The notes under the pieces are model-generated. The model worked only from the letters and a program-made list of their open reading frames with translations. It had not been told where the DNA came from and searched no databases. Of a stretch of 64,000 nucleotides of DNA, positions 25,280-38,407 are shown in pieces. The translations under genes were made by a program, and so were the position numbers. This stretch comes from Cokeromyces recurvatus (lineage: Eukaryota > Mucoromycota > Mucoromycetes > Mucorales > Mucoraceae). Location: assembly GCF_025118155.1 (NCBI RefSeq), contig NW_026251387.1, positions 186,001 through 250,000 on the forward strand. The letters run 5' to 3'. Each line of letters starts with the position of its first letter. The stretch's first letter is position 1.

Positions 25280-28200
25280 TTAACGATATTTTTCAAATTC
25301 TAATAAAATATTATCAAGCAGGTAAACAACATTTCCAGGACTAAAATCTATATCTGTAGAATTTGTAGTAACAACATTGCTGTGATGTCTTATTTCTTGA
25401 TTTTTAGAAAAAAGCGAAATTAATGCTGACTTTAACTTTGGGCTAATATCATTTTTGTTGGTTTTATCTTGAACAACCTCCATTTTTTCTAATATTGACA
25501 AACGGTTACAGAAATATTCAATTAACAAATCACCATGAATTGTTGATTTTTCTCCTTCATTTGCCAGTGCGCGATACCATTGAAAATTTTTTAAGGAGCC
25601 CAGGAGAGGCATTGCAGGCTCATAATTAATCAAAATATCTTGAAGAATACTTAGGACAGAATAAAGCATCTCACTGATACGATACACATGAATCATTCCA
25701 CCTGAAATAGTGCAACCTACTATAGGCTTTACTGTATTCTTTGTAGTAGAATTAGATGTTGCTACTGACCACGGTAAAATATGTTGCATGATCGAACTTG
25801 TACTATCATAAAGAAGATCAGTTTGTGATCTAAGTAATGCTAATTTAGGTCTGACAATAATATCCGAGTAATGAAATGAAAATACACATTGAAGCCGTTG
25901 CCTTATATCATTAGGATCATCATATAATGCTACCATTCCACCTGACTGATTAACACCAACCGCAAGGTGCCTATTAAGTAGCAGAGAATGATGTATATTA
26001 CGAGGAATAAAATCACTGAAAAATAATAAAATTTGTACAAGTTGTTTTTTTTAATATTTTTTATATACACATATTGTTTTTGTGTTTGTTTATTTGTTTG
26101 CTTACCTTTTAACAAACTCAATTAGTCTTGTTTCAGAGTTATACTTAAAGAAAGATATAGAACTTTTGTGAGAAGTAACACATATACAGTCTTCACGATA
26201 ATGCAAGGATGTAATAGGGAAGTCAAGCGTCTTATGTGAGGTATTAACAAGCTTTCCATTAATGGGATTGAGATTATATAAATAAAATTCTTTTCCTGCA
26301 GAAAATAGGATACTATGGTGCACAAATACGCACATAAAAAGGGGTCAGAGTTAATTAAAAAAAAAAGAGGACTTCATATTATTTTTTTTTTTACCCAGTT
26401 GGATGTGGACAAATAGCGTAAACACCACCTGGTAAATGTACATGTATCCAAACTCGTTTTATTGAATATGTATTTGTTGAGGTTGAGTTCTTTGGTTTTG
26501 CCTTTAATCTAAATAAAATCATTGTGCCCATTTCATCATCTATTATTGATTTTGTATAGGTATTTGCTCCATTCTTATTAATACCATATTGCTGAAGTGA
26601 ATCTTTTGAATAGCTAAATCCAACGCAAAAATATTTATATACTTTATTTTCATTTTTAACCGACCAACCTATAACATAAAAAAAAAAGAAATATTTAGGT
26701 CGACTATACGCATGTTGGATTAAGCATATTTTTACCAGCAGCTGAAAGAACTACAGCATTATAACTAGAGTGTGCATCTTCCCAAAGTAGTTGACTATCT
26801 GTTAATGGTTGTCCACTATAAATTATTATAGTAATGAATAGTTCGATCCATGATACTTATTTAGATTTTAGTTACCTTATAGGATCTATTAAGCGTACAT
26901 AATTTTTACGTTCTCCTAATTTTTTCTTTGTCGTAATTGCAATGATGCAATTTAATGTTTTATCATAAATAACCTTTATTGGCGTCTATATTGTGAAATA
27001 TATATAGTTAATATGTTTGAATTAAGCTTCATATATATATATTCCTACCTCACCCAAATTTATTTTAGTAGTATTTATCTGACTTTTCAATTTTAATTGA
27101 AATAGCTGAAGCTTATTATCTACAACTGTTACAATAATAGGATATCTAGATGCACTTTGATTCTGTTGTTGCAGTGATAAATCAGTTTTAAGAAAGGTAA
27201 ATGCGTCAATTGAATCTTTTTGGAATTTGGGTATTAATATTCGATCTATTTGAATATTATTATCTTTATTTTTGTCCAGAGTTGTCACTGCAGTTATTTT
27301 CCATAACTGCTCTGACAAGGCGTATACTATACTATTGCCTTCATAACAAGATTGTAACAATTTTACTTCACGAAGTCCAATATTGTAGATAATGGGATAG
27401 CCATCATTTAATTGTATTGATATAATCTTTCCGTCATCACTCATTGTTGCTATATTTACTTTAAAGCATAAAATTGAGCCTTGTTGTAATCCTATTAGTA
27501 GATATAGAGGATTATCAAAAGTAGAATATAAAAAGGCGATTGAAGAAGGGGCAGCAACTTTATCAGGAGGTATATGTGCTAGAATAAGAACATTTTAGTA
27601 ATTCCTTTCACCATATATGTATATACTAAGTACTAACATAAGTCTATCTCTTGAACTTTGCAAATATAATTATTTTCTATCAAAAAAATAATCAATGAAG
27701 GCCCAAAAGTACCTAATGTAAGAAGAGTTTTTGATCTTCATTTCATATAGTTAATCATCATAATCTTTTTAGTTAAAGATTTATAGATTACCTAAACTTA
27801 AACTGTCCAATATAACTAGGACAAACATCTAAAGGTTTGGTAGTAAGTTCTTCTACAATTAAAGACAAAGGGCTATATATAAAATAATAATTCCAACTGA
27901 GTAAAGGAAAAAAAAAAGCAAAGATAGATTATCATATCATACCTAGATTCATTGCTTTTGATATTAAGTATATACAAAGTAAACATGTCTTTATACATAA
28001 TACATAATGCAATATAAACTTTATCATTTATCTGCCATGATGTTGCAAGCTCGATATGATAATCAGTTCCAATATCTGGTTCCCATTTTGTTATAACACT
28101 ATTATCTTTTATAAAGTAATTAATTATTTTGTTATGCTAATTATAAATATTATTATTCATACCATGCTTCCCAACATCAATAATCAATAATCCCCGAGAA

Positions 28201-30554
28201 TAAATCTGGAGTAATAGTTTATATTGTTGTATAACAATTGTATCTACATGAATTGTTTCTATATCAGATTTTATACCAGACGTAGAGGTGATATCTTTTA
28301 TTTGTCTATCTATAGCCATAAATTAGTATCATTAAGCATATATACTCATATACATCTGATTTATATTTTTATTACCTTCTATACAAAATAGACGTGTATC
28401 TTTTGCAGATGTTGCGATTAAACAAGATAGTTCTTCATATTCCAAAGATGAAAGACTTAAGTCCCATAAAGCTGATATACCCTTCCATTCCGGATCTGAT
28501 GCATGTAAAAATTCTGCTTGGATACCATGGGTAATAACACTTAAAGAGCCATGTTCTCCTTGGCCAGAGCATGCTATCAAAGCGTCTTGATGATCTTGAA
28601 AATTTTCTGCTATTTGAAAGTCTGTTAATGGTGCACGATTAACTAAAACTTGTAGAACTGTATAGTCAATGGGTGTATTCTGTGATGCAGGCGGGTGCTT
28701 GCTGGGTATCTACATAATGTTAGATAAAGATTATATGTTACTATTACTACAAAACAATAATAACACACTATACTTACTAGTAATACTTGACTATCAGCAC
28801 TTTCACCAGAATACAGTAAGACATCCATTTTTCTAGCTGTATTTTCTTCAATTAAGTCCATGGTACCTAATAAACACATGGATTGCCCAACTGGATTTAC
28901 TTTTTTAATAGGGATCCAGTTAAGTTCGCTTGTTACTTTCACTTCAAGTTTGTACAAATGTCCTTCTGCTGAACCTAAATAAATATATTCTTCTGTTGGA
29001 TCCAAATGTGTTGCATAGGCAGTAAATAATGGGCCTATATAAAATACATACAAAAAAGTGACAGTGTCATATTATTGAATACAGACGTATATTAATTATG
29101 ATATTTTTTTTTCTTACATTCGATACTTCTAAATATTTTTGGAATCATACTGGTTGGATACAAAACATTTCCGCAACCAAGATCATCTGCTGTCAACAGG
29201 CAAGCTTGTTGCTCCTTAAATTGAATTAGACAAAAGCAAATAACATAATAATTATAAAAACTTACTGTAATAAGAATAAAAGCTTCAGGTTGAAACTTCA
29301 GAGGTATAAGTAATAATGGAAGTGAGGTATCTAAAATCAAACAAGAGAGAGGTTAAATAAACAGCGATTATAATTTAATATACTTACTTTTTTCTAAAGG
29401 CAGTCTACTAATTTTTTCTATTGTAACATTTTGGGTATCCGAAGCATCAATAGCATAAAGAATTAAACGACATAAACGTTCGACATCACTACATAGATAA
29501 TAGTTTATATAAGGTATACCTAATATATATATTATATATAATCAGTTTACTTATAAACAACCAAGACAAGTAATATTTTATCCATTGATGTAGTCTCTGT
29601 ATATAAAAATTCCATCTGCCAAATTATCCCTTCCTCACATTCAGATCCTCGCTTATCAAATATGTATATGAATGTATATATGTATGTATTTATATATATA
29701 TTTATATATGTTAACAAAAAAAAAAAAAAAAAAAACAAAACAAAAAATTATATATAAATTTATTACTTACACCAACAATAGGATCAAAATGTATCCTTGA
29801 CATATTTTTATTTAATATAAATATATCAAAATTATCTTGGAATGAAGCTACAGCAATTGCCCTACCACTTTTAAATATATAATTAGCTTCTCCCGTTTTT
29901 TTTTTCTTGTCATATATCCATAATAACTTACTATGGATCAATTGCTAGCTTTTTATCTATCTTAGTATATTCTAAACCAGGGCTATTCAAATGAACCTAC
30001 AATACGAAATTTAATAAAACATATGCTATGCTCATGTTTTAACATGATTCACCTCAGCTAAAGTCTCGAATCTTTTTATGTCTAATAGTTTATTATGATG
30101 AATTGACATAAAGATAAGTTTTCCATACTCGGAAAGTGTAACAATGATATCTTCTCCTTTAATTGGAGAATGATGTCTCGTTTTTTTGGTATATTTGACT
30201 TCCTCAAATACTTCTGTTTCCTTATCCATAAAATTAAAAGTATTGTGTTCATCATCATCGTTATTGTGAAAATGACAGTGCAATATATTTGCATCAGTGA
30301 TTGTACCAAAAACTGATTGTTGTAATTGGCTTGTAAGTATATTTAAATTTGAATCGTTAACATGATCTATTGACATCCATTCCAATGAGTTACCCTAAAC
30401 CATACATGACTTATTAAACTGGACTATTTTAAAAACAGAAATTGTAATATACCTTAACTAGGATTAGATCTGATGAATCCGAGTTGGATATAGATCCTTG
30501 GAGTATACGTTGAATGTAAGTATTATAAGAAGATGTTCGATAATATGCGAACAT
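25280..30554 (-). CDS. MMS1_N/CPSF_A superfamily beta-propeller protein (DDB1/RSE1/CPSF1-like)
   Basis: Twenty exons close to 1328 residues: 30554-30453, 30394-30053, 29996-29932, 29867-29771, 29651-29551, 29488-29388, 29330-29266, 29214-29118, 29034-28778, 28709-28376, 28309-28163, 28105-27943, 27872-27792, 27735-27638, 27578-27049, 26985-26876, 26815-26736, 26668-26395, 26312-26106, 26015-25280. Superfamily hallmarks are 'IDPYGRAIAVASF' (about residue 170), 'YIYLGSAEGHLYKLEV', 'ALIACSGQGEHGSLSVITHG', 'GTFGPSLIIFLIE', 'KNYVRLIDP', and a C-terminal CPSF_A-like helical part ending 'STIHGDLLIEYFCNRLS...LLDNILLEFEKYR'. Relatives are triple-propeller scaffolds: DDB1 in CUL4 ligases, MMS1 in repair, SF3b3/RSE1 in the spliceosome, CPSF1 in 3' processing. 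The match to any one subfamily is weak. It may be a separate, less-studied member. All introns are short GT-AG. Confidence 0.8.
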
Positions 30555-31116
30555 AATAATTATTCTTTCTAACTTATTTAAAGAAGTATAAACCGAAGAA
30601 AAAAAATATAAAAGAATGTGAAGAATTAAAGAAACATGATATAATTTTAAATTACAATGCTACATACACTACATATAAGCTTTTTTTTATTGGAATGCTT
30701 GTTCTGTAATATTTAATATATTTATATATGTATATATTAATTACCCAAAACCTAATGTTTTTCAAAAGAAAATAGTTCTTTCCTTTAATTCATTAAATAG
30801 TATTTATATATGTAAACCTGTATACAAATACATTACTGTTTTATCTGGACATGAAACACTTGACAAATTGATGCACATATCAGATTACATAACTGTGACT
30901 ACGTTTTTGACCGCAGATTTTTTTTTTTTTTTTTTGATTTCTCCCTTTTTTTTTTTATTCTTTTATTTTTCTTTTATTTTTATATCTTTAGTATACATTG
31001 TTATTTGTTTATTTTATTAAACGTTTATTTATCTATTGATATAGAAGATACATATTTTCTCATTTGTTTTAAACTAAAGTTTACACGTTTTTTAACTTAA
31101 AAAAAAAACAATTATC
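30555..31116. promoter_or_regulatory. shared 5' region between divergent genes
   Basis: This 562-nt region separates the start codons of the CPSF_A-family gene (-) and BRF1 (+). It must hold both promoters. It contains T-runs at 30919-30935 and 30947-30956 and many TATATA stretches. No specific box can be assigned. Confidence 0.6.
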
Positions 31117-33902
31117 ATGTTCTGTCATAACTGTGGCTCTAACAATACTGAATCTGATGCCGCTTCTGGTACTAGTTATTGTATTGACTGTGGTACTGTA
31201 AGTATTCTTTTTTTTTTTTTTATCATACTATTTTTTTTTTATCATATCATACTCATCTTTTTTTTATCATATATAGGTCCTTGAAGAAAATACTATTGTT
31301 TCTGAGGTTACCTTTGGAGAAGCTTCCAATGGTAAAGCTATTTTACAGGGCTCTTTTGCTGGTGAATCAGGTATATATATATATATAAATGAATGTGAAA
31401 GTAAATAAACCTTATTTTCTTACTAACATATTATCTCATATTAAGGTCGTATTGCTGGTGGAGGTTTAATGGGTAGAAAAAGAAAGGAAGGCCAAGAACA
31501 AGCTATTGATAATGGTAAGAATTAAATCATAGATAAATAATAACCTCCTTTAATTCTTTTTCTCTCCCTTAAAAAAAAATAGGTCGTATAAAAATTGCTA
31601 ATATTGCACATGCTCTCAATTTACCTGAACGTTATAGAGAGTCTGCCCAACGTTATTATAATTTAGCAGTCGTCAACCAATTTACTCGCGGACGTAAAAG
31701 TGATCACGTGGCTGCAATTTGCTTGTATTGTGTTTGCCGATCTGAAAAAAGCGCACACATGCTTATTGATTTTTCAGACTTATTACAGATCAATGTTTTT
31801 ACTTTAGGTGCTACATTTTTAAAACTTTGTCGTGTTTTAAATTTATCTTTGCCTCAAATCGACCCTTCTATCTATATTTCTCGTTTTGCAGTTGCTCTTG
31901 ACTTTGGAGATTATACCCAACGTGTTGCCCAGGATGCTGTTCGTATCGTACAGCGTATGGATCGTGATTGGATTACAAGTGGTCGTCGTCCCGCTGGTAT
32001 CTGTGGTGCATGTCTTCTAATAGCCGCTCGTATGAACGGTTTCAGAAGAACAGTAAAAGAAATGATTTATATTGTTAAGGTGGCTGAAGTGACTATTCAA
32101 AAGAGATTACAAGAATTTAACAATACTGAATCATCCAAACTCTCTGTACGTGACTTCAGAACTGTTTGGTTGGACTCTCGTGCTGATCCTCCTTCCTATC
32201 AAAGAAATCGCAAGCTTGAAGAAGAGGAGGCGGCAAGTCAATTGAGTATAGATGAAGCTAATCAAAGAGATACTGACTTATGGTCTCCGTTACTTGTTGA
32301 AGAGAATGAAAATGAAACTTCAGTTACCGAAAATGGAGATAAACAATCTGTTTCTGCTGAATGTCATTCTGATGAAGAAGCTGAAAAATCAAGAAAACGT
32401 AAAGAAACCGAATCGGTTGATCATGATAGACAAAGTAAGCGTCTTATGAAAGCCATTCATGATCATGACAAGGAGATTGATATTACTACTATAAGCGATA
32501 AAAAGGAAGATTCTCGAAAGCGAAAACAAATAGAGAATATGAATGATAGTCCTCATATAAAACGTCGTAATATAGGTGAAAGTTCCTCATTAACAAATAA
32601 TCAAGAAGAGATAGAAGTAAATAATGTAAATGTTGATGAAGAACAAATTATAAATCAGCTCGTTCAACAAGAGATTGAAAAATCTTTGAATGAAGAAGTT
32701 CAACAAGTGGAGAATGTAGACATAATGTTGACAGCAGAAGCATCTATCATTCGACGACCCTCATTAAAGGGTAAAGAAAAAGTCACCAGCAGCTTAAATA
32801 TTGATGAGAATGCAGCAGCAACTCAAATAGGTACTCAGGTATCTTACTTAGAAGATGACCATCATGAAAATGATACCCAAGCTACTCTTGTTGACAAAGA
32901 ATTTACTCAAGACTATATAAGTCTTAATGACAAAGCCTATAATGAATTGTCAATTGAAGATAAGAGAAGACTTACAGCAATAGCTAAAGAAAAAATTGCC
33001 AGAGAAAGAGACGAATTACTTGATCCTGTAGCTCATGAACAAGACCGACAGATTGGAGAAGAAATGGAAAGCTGGCTAGGTGATGAATCTATCCAGCAAG
33101 CAGCTGAGTCCCTTAGTAAGTTATATACATATATATACATAAATATACATATATAATTATCATATAACTAATGTACTTCATTTTTTCTTATACAGAAAAA
33201 GAAAGAAAAGATAGAAAAAAAGATGAAGAAGAGGATGTACAAGAAGATTCTTTGTCTGATGTTGATGATGAGGAAATTGAGGCTATGATCCTTACAGCAG
33301 ACGAAGTGATGTTGAAGACCAAAATTTGGTATAATAATAATAAAGATTATTTAGAAGAGATGGCAGTTCGACGTATGGTTGAAAAAGAAAAAGATTCGCA
33401 ACCACATACAAGGAAAATTAACAGGTCTAAAAAGAATATGCAAAGAGCTAATACACCAGCGGAAGCAGCAAAGCAACTTATGGCAACTAAGAAGATTTCA
33501 AAAAAAATTAATCAAGCAATATTTGATGATCTCTTTGAGACTCCTGAATCAATTGCAAAGATTAAAGAAAGAGATGTTCTTAATCGTATAACTAGTGATA
33601 ATAATATTTCTGTATCTGAATATACAAATTATGAAGTAGTAGAGGAGTCTGGTGATGTATCTGTAGCTGCTACAAAGAGTAAAAATAAAGATGGTAAACC
33701 TGCTTTGGAAGATAGCAATTCTATACAATCAGGACAAGTTGCAAACGATGATGATGATGATGACGATGACGATGAAGATATGGATCCTGATGATATGGCA
33801 GATGACGAACGATTCTTACGTGAAGCAAGAGCTAATTATACTTTTGATGATACCGAATATGGTGATGAATACGGAGACGGTTATGATGATGATGATTATT
33901 AA
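31117..33902 (+). CDS. BRF1: TFIIIB subunit BRF1
   Basis: Five exons (31117-31197, 31277-31370, 31446-31514, 31583-33115, 33196-33902) give 827 residues. The N-terminus is a TFIIB-type zinc ribbon ('MFCHNCGSNN...YCIDCGTVLEEN'). Two cyclin repeats follow (about 85-280; 'GRKSDHVAAICLYCVCR', 'GRRPAGICGACLLIAARMN'). After a long Lys/Glu/Asn-rich linker comes the BRF1 homology block ('DVDDEEIEAMILTADEVMLK ... IWYNNNKDYLEEM'), which binds TBP and BDP1. The C-terminus is an acidic Asp-rich tail (GAT/GAC microsatellite at 33748-33790). BRF1 with TBP and BDP1 forms TFIIIB, which recruits RNA polymerase III to tRNA and 5S genes. The protein is longer than yeast BRF1 (about 600 aa) mainly through the linker. 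Phases agree at all four introns. Confidence 0.95.
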
Positions 33903-33987
33903 AGCATATAACAATTATGTTTGTCTAAATTGATCTTGTATATACACATTTATAAGAGACTTTTTATTTTTATTTTATTTCATTTCC

Positions 33988-34020
<33 letters not shown>

Positions 34021-34109
34021 TTTCTTATTGTAAATAATGTACATACATATCTGTATACATGTATATACATATATATATCACAAGTTAATACTATTATTAT
34101 TACTGTTAC
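33903..34109. other. 3' spacer between convergent genes
   Basis: This lies between the stops of BRF1 (+) and the fucosidase gene (-). It contains a T-run of about 28 nt (33991-34018). No gene is present. Confidence 0.7.
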
Positions 34110-35051
34110 TTAATTTAAAATAAATGCTATTTCGAACACCAGAATCCACATATCTTTTAATGGATTTTTTGGTGGTAAATCGAAATTCAATATCAAAGTA
34201 TTATTATTGATATCATATTGCCATTCTACTGCTGCTTGTCTATGATTCATTAAAGAAATCTTGATGCTAGTATCATTTTGATATATAATAGGTAAAGATA
34301 TGTTGATAATAGAAATAGAAGATTGTTGTTGATTATCAATAATATCAAGAGGAGTAAATACATATATTACTTTCCCATTCTTATTGGCAGCAAACCTTAT
34401 ACCTTTTTGTTCATCTCTATTAGAAATCCAATAAGGTATTGACTGAAAAACACTATCGCCTACATCTTCCAGCCATTTTCCAATAGTTTGTAGTCGTTCT
34501 ACCATTGGTAAGGGTAAATCTCCTGATCCTTTAGGTCCAATATTGAGCAAAAAATTACCACCTTGCGAAATAGTATCAATAAGATCTTGGATTAACTGAC
34601 TTGTATTTGTGTATTCCTCTGGTTTTGTCATTTGATTAAACCCAAATGAATATGGATCTATGCCTCTTGTTGATTCCCAGAATCGAGTAGGAACGGTTGT
34701 TACAGTCTTATACTCAACTGTTGTGAAATCAGAAGCACTTTTATCGCCGCATCTATCATTTACAGCAACTTGTCGTCCTTCTCTTTGAGCTTGGTTAAAA
34801 TAATCTGCTTGCCATACACTTGAGTTATGGATTCCACCAATATCGCACCATATTATATCTGGCTTATACCCTTGTATCAATTCTTGAAATTGAGGTACCT
34901 GTAATTCATTTACAAAGTTATTTATCGGTTTACTACCTGTATAAGAAATCTGTTGACCATTATAAGGATTAATAGGGGGACCATACCATCCAAGCGAATC
35001 ATCCTTATATTTAGGATGATACCATTCCGGTAAAGAGACTTTATGATAGTA

Positions 35052-35095
<44 letters not shown>

Positions 35096-36666
35096 ATATT
35101 CTTATATACATCATTGATATAAATATATAATAACTTACAGTAAAGACCACGTTTTAAGTGAGGATATTTTGTCTCTGAAACTTTCATGAGCTCTCCTACA
35201 AAATCACGTGGAGGCTTAAGTAAATGTATCGTAGAACGATTTGTCACGCTCGTATTAAATAATGCAATACCATCATGGTGTTTTGTTGTGAATATAAAAT
35301 AACGAGCTTTTGATTGATGAACTAGCTCAAGCCAGGCATATGGATTAAATTGATTAGGCTTCCATTTATTTAAGAAGTGATCATATTCAAAATTTTCGGC
35401 ATATGTATTACGATGATATTCATAAACAGGATCCTCTTTGTGGTTCAGATTCCACCAATACCACTCAGCGTAGGATTTACCTACAGGAGCCCAGGCTGGA
35501 ACTGAATAGAGACCCCAATGAAAAAAGATACCAAATTTGGACTGCTTCAACCATATTGGCGAACGATGTCTTTGGACAGATACTGAAGTTGAATTATATT
35601 CTTGCTGGGCATACAAAGATGATATTAAAAAATGCATAGTATCCTTTGCTATATTTGTAACAATAGTGATAGGTAATACACTTTCCATTTCATTTGTTTT
35701 ATAAGAGAACGAAACATTCATAGTTTCAAAATGCCTATTATTACTTAACTGTGAATGATATCGTTGCTGCGCTATAGTAATTCGTAACTCACAAAGGTGA
35801 CCAGGTGCAATAGCTTCTACAAAGCCTTGCTTTATTGTTGTAAATGGTTTCCTTTGATAGCTTCTTAGATCCGCACTAACATTATTCATCCATCTTGTTC
35901 CCAAATTGTGTACTTTGACTAAAACTATTTGTTCATTTACATTGATCAATTCCTGTATGAATTGAATACTTGTCATTACCGCTTTATAATTTTGTGTAGG
36001 ATAAGCTAATAAAGAAAATAAATGCATTGCAGCATCACTATTATCTGTTATCTGAGGAGAAATCTCGAGGCTTAAAGGTATTTTTAAAGAGTTCACATAC
36101 ACTGGTAAACTAAATAAAGCGCCGTATGATATATCCTCACTACTAGTTTTATATAGTGGATATTGAATTGCTTGGTAACGGTCCATTTGATTTACGTAAA
36201 TGTCTTGCCAATCTGGAATACTTAAATCTGTTCCATCGTATGTTCCATCTCGATAAATGACTTTAACTTTTACACGCAGTGGTCCATGGCTTGCGGACAC
36301 AAGCATATAAATCGCACTAAATTCCACATCAGTAACATTTCTTAAAGATATGACTTGGTTGCTACTGATCTTTATGTTATCATACTGTTGTTTACCATTA
36401 TAGTGGGTACTATAGTTTAATAAAAGGGAAGGATGCTTAAACGTATCATCTCTGAAGGAATTTCCAAAGTTATCGAAATTAGCATTTGCTCCACCAAAGG
36501 CTTTGTTATTAAACCATGGTTCAAGAGGAATAGAAATATAAGACACATTATTACTAGTTCGTAATAATCTATTATCTGATGCTGATGATGTAGTAGACTC
36601 AAATAGAAATATGCTATGTAAAACTAAAAGTAATAGAAGAAAGTACATGTAATCTAATATTTGCAT
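34110..36666 (-). CDS. secreted GH29 alpha-L-fucosidase
   Basis: Two exons (36666-35139, 35038-34110) encode 818 residues. A signal peptide is visible ('FLLLLLVLHSIFLF'). An N-terminal beta-rich region of about 370 residues ('PLEPWFNNKAFGG...ANFDNFG') resembles the extension of other fungal fucosidases. The GH29 barrel begins with 'FGIFFHWGLYSVPAW' and continues with 'FTTKHHDGIALF', 'GLYFSLPEWYHPKY' (across the intron), and 'PDIIWCDIGG', whose Asp sits where the family nucleophile is expected. 'NDRCG' and 'GGNFLLNIGPKGSG' follow. A C-terminal beta-sandwich ends the chain. The enzyme removes alpha-L-fucose from glycans outside the cell. Many N-x-S/T sites fit secretion. The 100-nt intron holds a long TA microsatellite (35055-35092). 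GH29 identity is clear; substrate linkage is not predictable. Confidence 0.9.
35055..35092. repeat. (TA)n microsatellite in fucosidase intron
   Basis: A nearly perfect TA dinucleotide repeat of about 38 nt fills much of the single intron of the fucosidase gene. Confidence 0.9.
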
Positions 36667-37144
36667 TCAATTATTTATTAAAGAAAAAGAGGTACTCTAT
36701 AATAATAAAGAGGAAGGATTTTTTTTAAAATAAAATAAAATAAAATAAAGGGGTTATATGATGATGATACCTCCTATATACATTATGTATGAATGAGCAT
36801 ATTACACATTATTTCATATAAGAAAGGTGCATTTTTTTTATTTACCCTAACAACAGCCGTAGTTAAATTACCTGCAATTATCTTTTAAATTTAAAAAGAT
36901 ATTGAAACCACCATGAGGAAGCGATCAATTAAACATTGTATGCGAATATCTGAACAACACACCTTTTTCGGAAATAGTTCACACATTCAAGAATTCTTTA
37001 GTGCATTCAGAGAGTGTTCAAATTTTTAGCCAGCAAAAAAAGCAATATAATCAGAAAGTTCGTTAAATTATCATGTGTTTGAGAAACACCAGCTTCTAAT
37101 ACTCTTTTTTTTTTTTTTTTTTTTTTTTCAACTTTTTCAGACCT
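36667..37144. other. intergenic, divergent 5' flanks
   Basis: This region separates the fucosidase start (-) from the start of the unidentified gene (+). It has a TAAAA repeat near 36727-36748 and a T-run at 37107-37128. No coding exon is seen. Confidence 0.6.
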
Positions 37145-38372
37145 ATGGCACCGCAAGCACCACCAAAATGGGCCACAGAACTCATAAACGAAGTGAAGAG
37201 AATTGGCGGTATAGTCAACACACTTGTCCAGACCCAAAATATTGAACCTATCAGTAATAGACTCGAAAAGATGAGTACTGATATTGCAGCTATTCATGAT
37301 ATAATAAATCGTATTCCCGCTTCTTTAGCTACTCCCCCTATCGCCAATAATGCTACTGTTGTTTCCGCTACTTTTGTTGCAGCTCACAATAACTTGATCG
37401 CAAAACCAAAAGATATAAGGAAAGCTGTAATTGTGAATGCCATTGCTGAAGTTGTAGAAGAAGGGTCTGACGCAAATAAAGTTTACGAAGATTTAAGGAG
37501 GGAAACAAACAATCTTGTCAATGCGACAATCGATGAAATTGGTACATTTGTTGCTTGGACCTCCCTTTCTAGACAGCATAGGAACGCGCTTCTTGGTGAA
37601 GTTACAGCTTTTGCTAAAAGAAATGATCTTCAAAAGGTAGGCCGTTTTGAACGAAATTGGGTGGTGGATTACCGGGTTCAGGCTTGTTATTCGAACAAGT
37701 TGCCAAAAAAAAAAAAAAAAAAAAGGCCAGCTGCTGAAAAATGGGACTTTTACAATTATTTTGTATCAACGCATGAAAATATCAATAAATTTAAAAAATT
37801 ACAAATTAATACGAGACGATTATATTAATGGTATCTTGTGAATCTTAAGTTCAGAAGCGCCAATTGAAATAAAAAACTACGTTACTGAACTCAAGAATAA
37901 CCTTGTAAAGTACTGAATCCTAAACACATTTATGAAGTACTAATTAAATTACCACTATTGCCTAGCCCTCCAAAGCAACGGTGAAGGCAAAAAAAGCAAA
38001 ACAAATGATCAAGAGCCCAGTTAATAACCATGATATCATCATGTATAACATCGTTTTCTTTGGTGATAATGTAAATTTATTAATAGTGGTATATTTGATA
38101 ATATAAATTCTAATTAATATATTTGTTAGACAAAAGCGATTGAAGACAGCAGTAGCAGAAATTGTGGTAATAAAAAACGCAGTCTTAGTAACAATAATGA
38201 CATTTCTACAGGGCATTTAAACAAGAAGAAAAAGCCTAACAATAAGGTAAGCATTGGTATTATTCTCAAATTAAATACGTTCGTAATATCCTATTTAGAT
38301 TTCTGGCTTATGGGAAGACTGGGTGAATTTTATGCTGGAAGGGAATGTAGAAAGCTTCCATGCTTACAGGTT

Positions 38373-38407
<35 letters not shown>

